Assembly: GCA_049609625.1 (NCBI GenBank)
Contig: JBMYYR010000054.1
Coordinates: 1-12,287, forward strand
DNA from: JBMYYR01 sp049609625
GTDB lineage: Bacteria > Bacteroidota > Bacteroidia > Flavobacteriales > CAJXXR01
Direction of reading: 5' to 3'
Length of the DNA: 12,287 nt
The position numbers and the translations under genes were made by a program. Positions within the stretch are counted from its first letter, which is position 1, and every line of letters starts with the position of its first letter. A model generated the notes under the pieces. The model was not told the DNA's origin. It ran no database searches and saw only the letters and a program-made list of their open reading frames with translations. Shown here piece after piece: positions 6,139 through 12,287 of the stretch.

Positions 6139-9100
6139 TTATAGTGATTTACTCACTTTTATCTTGAGGTTCAAATCATCAATAATCAAATCCAAACCAT
6201 CCTCAAGTTCTGGTTTGAGTTCAATCTGCTTGGCAAGAACTTCTTTGGCAATATAAGCCTCAAATCCTGCCAAGGCATCGGCAATAAGGTCTTGATGTTC
6301 AATCTGAATATCAATGTTATCTGTCAATTCAAAACCAGCATCTTTTCTGATGTTTTGGATTCGATTGATCAGGTCTCTTGCCAAACCTTCTCGTTTTAAT
6401 TCCGGACTCAACTGAATATCCAAAGCAACCGTCAAGCCATTTTGGCTAATTACCGACCAACCCGGAATGTCTTTGGTTGTAATTTCGACATCAGAAAGAC
6501 TGATTTCAACTTGTTCTTCTCCTAAATTCAAGGTCAAGGTTCCGCTTTTTTCGATGTCGAGGATTTGTTCTTGACTTAAAGTCGAAATAGCTTGCGCTAC
6601 GGCTTTCATTTGTTTTCCAAATTTTGGCCCTAAGGCTTTAAAATTGGCTTTGATTTGCTTGACCAACTTATCCGATTGTCCTCTCAAAATCTCTAAAGAT
6701 TTGATGTTCACTTCGGATAAAATAATGTGTTCCATGGCTCTCAAATTATCTTCAATAGTTTGATTATCAGCAGGAATCATTACTTTTTGCAAAGGCTGTC
6801 TTACTTTCAGTTTTTCTTTTTGTCGAACCGCCAAAATCAAAGAACAGCTGCGCTGAGCCAATTGCATTTTGTCTTCCAAATTTTTGTCAATCCAGTCTGA
6901 ATTCACTGTCGGAAAATCGGCTAAATGCACCGAATCTTTAGCTTTGTTTTTCAAGACCGAAGTCAAATCTAAATACAATCTGTCCATAAAAAATGGAGCT
7001 ATCGGACTTGCCATAATTGCCAGATCTTTTAGACAAGTATAAAGCGTTTGATAGGCCGAAATTTTATCCTGATTATAGTCTCCTTTCCAAAAACGACGTC
7101 GGCACAAACGCACATACCAGTTACTCAATCGATCGTTTACAAAATCTTGCATCAATCGGGTGGCTTGCGTTGGTTCAAAATCGGCTAAAGCCTCATCTAC
7201 ATTTTTTGTAAGTGTCTGGAGTTCAGACAAAATCCAACGATCTAATTCTGGTCGTTCATCAAATTTCACCAAGTCTTCATCAAAACAAAAACCATCTAAA
7301 TTGGCATAGGTTGTAAAGAAGGTATAGGTGTTATAAAGTGTGCTAAAGAGCTTTCGTTGAGTTTCGACTAAGCCTTTTTTGTCAAATTTGAGGTTGTCCC
7401 AAGGTTGCGCATTCGAAATCATATACCAACGCGCCAAATCAGCTCCATATTCGTCAAAAATCTTGAATGGATCTTCTACATTTCCTTTACTTTTAGACAT
7501 TTTGTTTCCATCACTATCTAAAACTAAACCATTGGAAATGACGTTTTTATAGGCTGGCTCACCTTTAATAATCGTCGAAATAACGTGCATGGTATAAAAC
7601 CAACCACGTGTTTGATCTACGCCTTCGGCAATAAAATCGGCAGGAAAAGACTGTCGATCATCAATTTTTTCTTTGTTTTCAAACGGGTAATGCCATTGAG
7701 CAAAAGGCATCGAACCTGAATCGAACCAAACGTCAATTAAATCCGATTCTCTGTGCAAGGCTTGTCCAGAATCTGAAACCAGAACAATCTGATCTACAAT
7801 ATGTTTGTGTAAATCCACTTGGTCATAATTGGACTCAGACATATCGCCAACAACAAAGTTTTGAAATGGATTTTCAGTCATCAATCCAGCCGAAACCGCT
7901 TTGTCTATCTCAGTTTTGAGTTCTTCTATCGAACCAATACAAAGCGCTTCGCCACTGTCTTTATTTCTCCAAATTGGCAAAGGAATTCCCCAAAATCTTG
8001 ATCGAGATAAATTCCAATCGTTGGCATCTTTTAGCCAATTGCCGAAACGTTTTTCTCCCGTTGCTTTTGGCTTCCAGTTTATTTTTTGATTATTCTCAAC
8101 CAATTGATCCCGAATTTCGCTTACTTTCACAAACCAAGAATCTAAAGGATAATATAAAATCGGTTTGTCGGTTCGCCAGCAATGTGGATAATTGTGAGCG
8201 TATTTTTCAACTCTAAAAGCCTTGTTTTCAGTCTTTAACTGAATGGCAATCTGAACATCTAAAGATTTTTCAGGTGCTTCACCTTCATTATAATACTCAT
8301 TTTTGACGTACTGACCTGAATAATCGTCCATGCCATCCACAAACTGGCCTTGCAAATTGACCAAAGGCACAAGTTCGTCTTTTTCGTTTTTGATGAGCAT
8401 CGCAGGAACACCTGCATCTGTTGCTGCTTTGTGGTCATCCGCTCCAAAGGTTGGTGCAATATGGACAATTCCGGTACCATCTTTGGTCGTTACAAAATCA
8501 GCACCGACGACTCTAAACGCTTGCTCTGGATTGTCATTTGGTTGATGAAAATCCATCAATTGATTGTAGCGAACACCAATCAAATCTTGACCTTTAATTG
8601 TTGTCAAAATTTGATAAGGAATTTTCTTATCTCCTGATTTATAATTAGTTAAATCTTCATCTGTTTTCGATTTAACATAAGGCTTTTTGAACTGACTTTG
8701 AACCAAATTTTCAGCCAAAAGCAAATAGACTTTCTCGAATGTATAGCTGTTGAACGTCTCCACTAAAACATAAGTAATGTCTTTACCAACAGCCAAAGCG
8801 GTGTTCGATGGCAAGGTCCAAGGCGTGGTTGTCCAGGCTAAAAAATGAATGTTTTCAGCATATTTTGAAAGCTCAGCAGGCAAACTGTCCGTTTTAGCCA
8901 AAAATTGAGCTACAACCGTGGTATCAGTTACGTCTTTGTAACACCCTGGTTGGTTGAGTTCGTGCGTACTTAATCCCGTTCCAGCCGCCGGAGAATAAGG
9001 CTGAATTGTATAACCTTTGTAGATTAAGTCTTTGTTATACACTTGTTTAAGTATCCACCAAACACTCTCCATATATTTTGGAGAATAGGTAATATAAGGC

Positions 9101-9543
9101 GAAGACATATCCACCCAATAGCCTAATTTCTTAGTTAAATCGTTCCAAATATCGGTGTATTGCATCACAGAGGTTTTACAAGCCTCGTTGTAATCCGTTT
9201 CCGAAATTTTAGTTCCGATGTCAACTTTTTTGATGCCCATGCGCTTTTCTACGCCAAGTTCTACGGGCAATCCGTGAGTATCCCAACCTGCTTTTCGTTG
9301 AACCTGAAACCCTTTTAGGGTTTTATAACGACAAAAAATATCTTTAATACTACGACCCATGGCATGATGAATACCAGGTAATCCGTTTGCGGAAGGTGGA
9401 CCTTCAAAAAAAACATATGGTTTTTTCGGGTCTTTTTCATCAACCGAACGTTGGAAAATAGACTTAGAATCCCAGTATTCTAACTGTTCTTCAACCAATT
9501 TTGGTAAATCGAGCGATTTATATGTAGGGTACTTTGCTTTCAT
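6139..9543 (-). CDS. ileS: Isoleucyl-tRNA synthetase, eukaryote-like (IleRS2) type with GIHH in place of HIGH
   Basis: 1134 residues, longer than the usual bacterial IleRS1 (about 930-940) and in the range of the IleRS2/eukaryotic type. It charges tRNA-Ile with isoleucine. The KMSKS loop is exact (681-685, in DGNKMSKSKGNVEDP). The first signature, normally HIGH after PPxANG, reads GIHH (57-60). The CP1 editing domain, which hydrolyses mischarged Val-tRNA-Ile, spans about 190-420. It has the Thr-rich WTTTPWTLPSNTA (237-249) and GTGIVHIAPTFGADD (356-370). The tRNA-binding helical domain (about 760-920, with WYVRLCRRRFWKGD) and a long C-terminal extension follow. It is the first gene of a five-gene operon. 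The ATG at 9541-9543 has an AG-rich but poor ribosome-binding site, normal for this phylum. No T-box leader was found upstream. Confidence 0.97.
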   Translation of the reverse strand: MKAKYPTYKSLDLPKLVEEQLEYWDSKSIFQRSVDEKDPKKPYVFFEGPPSANGLPGIHHAMGRSIKDIFCRYKTLKGFQVQRKAGWDTHGLPVELGVEKRMGIKKVDIGTKISETDYNEACKTSVMQYTDIWNDLTKKLGYWVDMSSPYITYSPKYMESVWWILKQVYNKDLIYKGYTIQPYSPAAGTGLSTHELNQPGCYKDVTDTTVVAQFLAKTDSLPAELSKYAENIHFLAWTTTPWTLPSNTALAVGKDITYVLVETFNSYTFEKVYLLLAENLVQSQFKKPYVKSKTDEDLTNYKSGDKKIPYQILTTIKGQDLIGVRYNQLMDFHQPNDNPEQAFRVVGADFVTTKDGTGIVHIAPTFGADDHKAATDAGVPAMLIKNEKDELVPLVNLQGQFVDGMDDYSGQYVKNEYYNEGEAPEKSLDVQIAIQLKTENKAFRVEKYAHNYPHCWRTDKPILYYPLDSWFVKVSEIRDQLVENNQKINWKPKATGEKRFGNWLKDANDWNLSRSRFWGIPLPIWRNKDSGEALCIGSIEELKTEIDKAVSAGLMTENPFQNFVVGDMSESNYDQVDLHKHIVDQIVLVSDSGQALHRESDLIDVWFDSGSMPFAQWHYPFENKEKIDDRQSFPADFIAEGVDQTRGWFYTMHVISTIIKGEPAYKNVISNGLVLDSDGNKMSKSKGNVEDPFKIFDEYGADLARWYMISNAQPWDNLKFDKKGLVETQRKLFSTLYNTYTFFTTYANLDGFCFDEDLVKFDERPELDRWILSELQTLTKNVDEALADFEPTQATRLMQDFVNDRLSNWYVRLCRRRFWKGDYNQDKISAYQTLYTCLKDLAIMASPIAPFFMDRLYLDLTSVLKNKAKDSVHLADFPTVNSDWIDKNLEDKMQLAQRSCSLILAVRQKEKLKVRQPLQKVMIPADNQTIEDNLRAMEHIILSEVNIKSLEILRGQSDKLVKQIKANFKALGPKFGKQMKAVAQAISTLSQEQILDIEKSGTLTLNLGEEQVEISLSDVEITTKDIPGWSVISQNGLTVALDIQLSPELKREGLARDLINRIQNIRKDAGFELTDNIDIQIEHQDLIADALAGFEAYIAKEVLAKQIELKPELEDGLDLIIDDLNLKIKVSKSL

Positions 9544-9809
9544 TCTTTTCTAAAAAAATCTGATGGGCGAATATACAAATTTTTACGGAGATTTTGATGA
9601 AAAATTTAGTGGAGATGGTTTTTGTAATTAGGCTGATAAGGTCTTTGATTTTTTTCTTGATTTTAGAACACAAAATAAAAATATAAGGATTTTACTCTAC
9701 ACAATTGAAACAGCCTGTTCTACATCTTTAAAAAAGCTTACATTTGAGTTTTAAGCAATATTATAACTCATAAGTAAATACAAGTTAAAATATTGATTCA
9801 CAAAATAAT
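9544..9809. other. Divergent intergenic region between ileS and the AraC-family gene
   Basis: 266 very AT-rich nt carrying control regions for both directions. Rightward, TACATTTG at 9739-9746 is a perfect -7 box. Leftward, only a weak pair was found: TTG complementary to 9702-9704 and TATATTTT complementary to 9678-9685, spacing 16, one mismatch. The ileS promoter is therefore not settled. Two short palindromes lie side by side, CAATTG (9702-9707) and AACAGCCTGTT (9709-9719), just where the rightward -33 region begins. No small gene or RNA was recognised. Confidence 0.45.
9717..9746 (+). promoter_or_regulatory. Probable promoter of the AraC-family gene
   Basis: TACATTTG (9739-9746) matches TAnnTTTG exactly and is identical to the -7 box proposed for the dioxygenase-like gene at 2136-2143. 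No TTG stands at the expected distance; the nearest is GTTC at 9717-9720, so the -33 element is poor. The leader would be about 55 nt. Confidence 0.4.
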
Positions 9810-10694
9810 ATGAAAAATTCGATTATAATACCAGAGGTAAATTTTAGAAATGAAACTTCAGAATTGGGATTTGAAATCGCAAATCTAAATTATTTATTTA
9901 CCACCAATTCGAGTAAGCATTTACAACGGCCACATCGAATTACCTTTTTTGCCATATTATTCATTACCGATGGAACTGGCGAACACCAAATTGACTTTAA
10001 AAGCTATTCTTATAAAAGAAATGATATTATTTTTATAGGAAGCGAACAGGTGCATTCTTGGTTAGATTATAAAAATACCCAAGGATACGTTATCTTTTTT
10101 ACAGAAGAATTTCTTCGTAAAAATCAGATTAAATTTAAAGATTTATCTTATTCATACCCGTATAATTCGATCTTATACAAACCAAAAATTAGTCTCAAGA
10201 GTAAAACAAAAGCTCAAACATTTAATGAGCTAGTCACCTATATGCACAATGAGTATAATGACTCAGGTTCTTTCGAAAAACAAGAAATTCTTCAATGTCT
10301 TTTAAGGACCTTTTTACTAAAAATAAGAGCTCTTAATAAGGATGCAGAAGCCATTGTTCAAAACAAAAATATTGAGCTTTTTATTAAGTTTCAAGAATTA
10401 CTAAACAAAAAGCTTTCTTCAAGCCGTAATGCAAAAGATTACTGTGTGTGGCTAAATATTTCATACAAAAAGCTAAACACCATTTGCAAAGAATTAACCA
10501 ATAAGTCTGCAAAAGCATTTATAGATAGTTTATTAATGCTTCAAGCTAAAAAACATCTATCTGACAATGACAAAAGCATTAGTGAGATATCTTATTTATT
10601 AGGTTTTGAAGAAGCAACTAATTTTACTAAGTATTTCACCAAACACGCTCAGAAATCGCCTTCTGCCTTTAGATCTTCTCTGAGGATAAATTAA
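9810..10694 (+). CDS. AraC-family transcriptional regulator
   Basis: 294 residues. The N-terminal half has a cupin-like sensing fold: HRITFFAILFITDGTGEHQIDF (42-63), then the YKRNDIIFIGSEQVHSW stretch (68-84), typical of AraC_binding domains. The C-terminal part carries the two helix-turn-helix units of the family. The first is at about 207-250 (NAKDYCVWLNISYKKLNTICK...). The second is at about 256-292, with SISEISYLLGFEEATNFTKYFTKH and then SPSAFRSSL, a standard AraC signature. The ligand cannot be predicted. It is divergent from ileS and points at the doxX-snoaL-egtB genes 106 nt downstream, where direct repeats fit its expected binding site. Three 60-nt samples of this gene count about 30-32% GC by hand, against about 33-52% in three samples of ileS, a weak hint of separate origin. 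Confidence 0.92.
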   Translation: MKNSIIIPEVNFRNETSELGFEIANLNYLFTTNSSKHLQRPHRITFFAILFITDGTGEHQIDFKSYSYKRNDIIFIGSEQVHSWLDYKNTQGYVIFFTEEFLRKNQIKFKDLSYSYPYNSILYKPKISLKSKTKAQTFNELVTYMHNEYNDSGSFEKQEILQCLLRTFLLKIRALNKDAEAIVQNKNIELFIKFQELLNKKLSSSRNAKDYCVWLNISYKKLNTICKELTNKSAKAFIDSLLMLQAKKHLSDNDKSISEISYLLGFEEATNFTKYFTKHAQKSPSAFRSSLRIN

Positions 10695-10703
10695 AAGGCA
10701 CAG

Positions 10704-10730
10704 ATTTACCATTAATTACTGCTATTTACC
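10704..10730 (+). promoter_or_regulatory. Direct repeats, candidate operator for the AraC-family regulator
   Basis: ATTTACC occurs at 10704-10710 and again at 10724-10730, a 20-bp period, so both copies face the same side of the helix. The second copy ends 23 nt before the -7 box at 10754, overlapping where a -33 element should be. AraC-family activators typically bind direct repeats about two turns apart next to a weak -35 region. Assignment to the neighbouring regulator is inference. Confidence 0.4.
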
Positions 10731-10750
10731 TTTTAGGATATGTAGAATCA

Positions 10751-10778
10751 CTTTAATTTTGCTGAAAATTGATTAAAG
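10751..10778. repeat. Inverted repeat around the DoxX-like promoter -7 box
   Basis: CTTTAAT (10751-10757) and ATTAAAG (10772-10778) are perfect 7-bp inverted copies. Nested within, AATTTT (10755-10760) and AAAATT (10765-10770) flank a 4-nt loop. The region is so AT-rich that this may be chance, but it covers the -7 box and the predicted transcription start. Confidence 0.25.
10754..10761 (+). promoter_or_regulatory. -7 box of the promoter before the DoxX-like gene
   Basis: TAATTTTG matches TAnnTTTG exactly. No TTG lies 17-23 nt upstream; that position is covered by the second ATTTACC repeat. This suggests an activator-dependent promoter. The start of transcription would be near 10768, about 33 nt before the GTG start of the next gene. 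Confidence 0.4.
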
Positions 10779-10800
10779 TTATAACATAAAAAGTAAAACA

Positions 10801-11130
10801 GTGGTAACAATATTAAAGTACATATTAACAATTGCATTCACACTAGCAGGTGGAGCAAAAGTTTTTAGAGCAAAACCGATGGTTGAACAGTTTAAGGAAT
10901 TTGGCTTACCAAGCTTTGCAGTAAGTTTAGTGGGAGCATTAGAAGTTCTTGGAGCTATCGGTCTTTGGTTTCCAAGATTTACAGGTTTTATGGCTATAGG
11001 TCTTTTGTTATTGATGATTGGAGCAATAATAAATCACTTAAAAGCTAAACATCCTTTTAAAAAGAATATACCAGCAATGCTATTAGGTATACTTGCTTTT
11101 ATTTATATCATTTTAATTTTTAAACAATAA
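10801..11130 (+). CDS. DoxX-like small membrane protein
   Basis: 109 residues with four predicted membrane segments (about 4-20, 38-57, 60-79 and 89-107). It resembles the DoxX-like group in the pattern TLAGGAKVFRAKPMVEQFKEFGLP (14-37) and in the repeated small-residue helices VGALEVLGAIGLWFP (44-58). DoxX relatives are integral membrane proteins, some tied to quinone or thiosulfate redox chemistry and others to oxidative-stress complexes. This short type has no assigned reaction. The start is GTG at 10801; no ATG occurs before Met27, which lies beyond the first membrane segment, so GTG is preferred. It begins a run of three genes, each 12 nt apart, and is preceded by the candidate AraC-type operator. 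Confidence 0.82.
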   Translation: MVTILKYILTIAFTLAGGAKVFRAKPMVEQFKEFGLPSFAVSLVGALEVLGAIGLWFPRFTGFMAIGLLLLMIGAIINHLKAKHPFKKNIPAMLLGILAFIYIILIFKQ

Positions 11131-11142
11131 AAAGACAACATC

Positions 11143-11913
11143 ATGAGCAAGAAACTAGAAAACGCAAAAAAGCTTTACCTCGAAGGAATAAAAGAAGGTA
11201 GAATGGATGTTGTTGATCAATATTCTGGCGATCGTTATACTCAACACAGTACAGGTGTTGCCGATGGCGCTCAAGGCTTTAAAGATTTTTTTAAAGGATT
11301 TTTAGAGCGCACTAACGACAGGGACATTAGGGTTGTCAGAACTATTGAAGACGGTAGTTTTGTTTTTGTACATGTGTATCAAGACATTGACAATGGAAGT
11401 GCCAAATGGATTACTACAGACATGTTTGACACCGACAAAAACGACAAATTGGTAGAACATTGGGATGTTATTGCTCCATATCAAGAACCAAACAAAAACG
11501 TTGGAGGAACTGATATGATTCTAGGTGAATTTGAATTAAAAGACTTAGATAAAACGGAAGAAAACAAAGCCTTAATTAGAAGTTTTTTTGTGGATGTCTT
11601 TCAAAACGGAAACCACAATAACGTAGAGAATTATATTTCTTCTGAAGAATACATCAATAGAAATCCACACGTGCCAAACGGAATAGATGCTGTAAAAGAA
11701 TTTCTAGCTACACAGAATTTCAACTATGATTTCATCTTTAAAGTTATTGGTCAAGGCAATCATGTTGTGAGTTACTCTAAAGCTACTTTAGATGGAACTG
11801 AGCTTGCTGTCTTTGACATATTTAGGATTGAAAATGGTAAAATTGTAGAACATTGGGATAACATGGAAGTAATTCCTCCAAGAAAAGAGTGGGCAAATAC
11901 GGGTAAATTTTAA
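11143..11913 (+). CDS. Tandem SnoaL-like (NTF2-fold) two-domain protein
   Basis: 256 residues made of two homologous halves. Domain 1 (about 5-112) and domain 2 (about 138-245) share the same landmarks in order. Each has an opening helix (KLYLEGIKEGRMDVVDQY versus RSFFVDVFQNGNHNNVENY). Each then has a Y-x-x-(H/R) loop ending in a glycine (YTQHSTGVADG 32-42; YINRNPHVPNG 170-180), a KDFF/KEFL helix, and a closing strand with VEHWD (104-108; 235-239) preceded by DMF or DIF. SnoaL-like proteins form cone-shaped alpha+beta barrels. Some catalyse aldol-type cyclisations, but many are uncharacterised and the substrate here cannot be named. No signal peptide, so it is cytoplasmic. It lies 12 nt after the DoxX-like gene and 12 nt before egtB. 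Confidence 0.85.
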   Translation: MSKKLENAKKLYLEGIKEGRMDVVDQYSGDRYTQHSTGVADGAQGFKDFFKGFLERTNDRDIRVVRTIEDGSFVFVHVYQDIDNGSAKWITTDMFDTDKNDKLVEHWDVIAPYQEPNKNVGGTDMILGEFELKDLDKTEENKALIRSFFVDVFQNGNHNNVENYISSEEYINRNPHVPNGIDAVKEFLATQNFNYDFIFKVIGQGNHVVSYSKATLDGTELAVFDIFRIENGKIVEHWDNMEVIPPRKEWANTGKF

Positions 11914-11925
11914 TAAGTTTACTGA

Positions 11926-12287
11926 ATGAACATACGCGACTACTTTTTTAGAACAAGAAAACGTACCAAATCAATTTGTGAACCATTGACTATTGAAGAT
12001 TATGGCGTTCAAGTTGCTTCTTTTGCGAGTCCTGCAAAATGGCATTTGGCGCACACGACTTGGTTTTTTGAAGCTTTTATTTTAAAACCATATTTATCAG
12101 ATTATCAGGAGTTTCATAAAGATTTTAACTTTTTATTCAACAGTTATTATAACAATGTTGGCGACAGAGTTTTTCGGGCTAATCGTGGAAATATGACCCG
12201 TCCGGATGTAAGTCAAATTTATGAATATCGAGCGTATGTAGAAGATGCGGTAGCTCAATTATTATCCAAAGGTGGTAATGAGAAAAT
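11926..12287 (+). CDS. egtB: Ergothioneine biosynthesis protein EgtB, N-terminal part (cut by window edge)
   Basis: An open frame starts at ATG 11926 and runs to the right edge, 120 residues visible. EgtB is the non-haem iron enzyme that uses oxygen to join trimethyl-histidine (hercynine) to a thiol donor as a sulfoxide, the central step to ergothioneine. The visible part is the DinB-like N-terminal domain. It shows RTRKRTKSICEPLTIEDYGVQ (9-29), SPAKWHLAHTTWFFEAFIL (35-53), YYNNVGDRVFRANRGNMTRP (74-93), and the start of the YRAYVEDAV helix (101-109). His43 in LAHT corresponds to the first of the three iron-binding histidines; the other two and the C-terminal FGE-type domain lie beyond the window. 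OvoA shares this domain order, so the ovothiol enzyme is a less likely alternative. It follows the SnoaL-like gene by 12 nt, and its partner egtD would be expected nearby downstream. Confidence 0.85.
   Translation, partial: MNIRDYFFRTRKRTKSICEPLTIEDYGVQVASFASPAKWHLAHTTWFFEAFILKPYLSDYQEFHKDFNFLFNSYYNNVGDRVFRANRGNMTRPDVSQIYEYRAYVEDAVAQLLSKGGNEK

Noticed and set aside
8259..8637. Overlapping alternative frames inside ileS on both strands
   Set aside because: They lie within the editing-domain coding region of a complete synthetase and show no independent features.
9544..9809. Possible T-box or other riboswitch before ileS
   Set aside because: No T-box core sequence or GC-containing stem-loop series was found; the region is AT-rich, and T-boxes are not expected in this phylum.
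10692..10735. TAAAAGG/CCTTTTA inverted repeat after the AraC-family stop as a terminator
   Set aside because: The arms are only 7 bp of mostly A/T with a 30-nt loop and no T tract directly after, so termination is not supported. The same bases contain the better-supported direct repeats.
1..12287. CRISPR array, tRNA or rRNA genes, insertion sequences, phage or toxin-antitoxin genes
   Set aside because: Nothing resembling regular spaced repeats, transposase motifs or tRNA arms was seen while reading both strands.

Overview
The window looks like a piece of a Bacteroidota chromosome, most likely a member of the Flavobacteriaceae. Four things suggest this: the AT-rich sequence; the near absence of Shine-Dalgarno sequences before start codons; several good matches to the phylum's promoter type (TTG, about 19-23 nt, TAnnTTTG); and phylum-typical protein forms, namely an eukaryote-like IleRS of about 1130 residues, an LspA with an insertion, and a TraR/DksA protein that has lost most of its zinc cysteines. 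No tRNA, rRNA, CRISPR array, insertion sequence or phage gene was seen.

Left part (1-2912). A secreted M1-family metallopeptidase runs off the left edge on the minus strand. Upstream of it, on the same strand, is ftsY, the signal-recognition-particle receptor, with a clear promoter in a 323-nt intergenic region. Divergent from ftsY, and with its own promoter, is a single gene for a lipoprotein of the intradiol ring-cleavage dioxygenase family with its iron ligands intact. It ends in a hairpin-plus-T-tract terminator that overlaps its stop codon.

Central part (2913-9543). Five minus-strand genes are packed head to tail with 0-11 nt between them: ileS, a TraR/DksA-family gene, lspA, tgt, and an LptF/LptG-family permease. 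This is a housekeeping operon joining translation (Ile-tRNA charging, queuosine modification) with envelope biogenesis (lipoprotein signal peptidase, LPS transport). IleRS carries Gly-Ile-His-His where class I synthetases normally have the HIGH motif. Tgt has lost three of its four usual zinc ligands.

Right part (9544-12287). After a 266-nt divergent intergenic region comes a plus-strand accessory cluster: an AraC-family regulator, then a small DoxX-like membrane protein, a protein made of two tandem SnoaL/NTF2-like domains, and the start of egtB, the iron-dependent sulfoxide synthase of ergothioneine biosynthesis (cut by the right edge). The last three are each separated by exactly 12 nt and are probably one transcript. 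Between the regulator and doxX, two perfect ATTTACC repeats 20 bp apart sit just upstream of a TAATTTTG box, which is the geometry expected for an AraC-type activator. The best candidate for something not described before is this regulator-DoxX-double SnoaL-EgtB unit, possibly a thiol or oxidative-stress response module. That function is inferred from gene order only.
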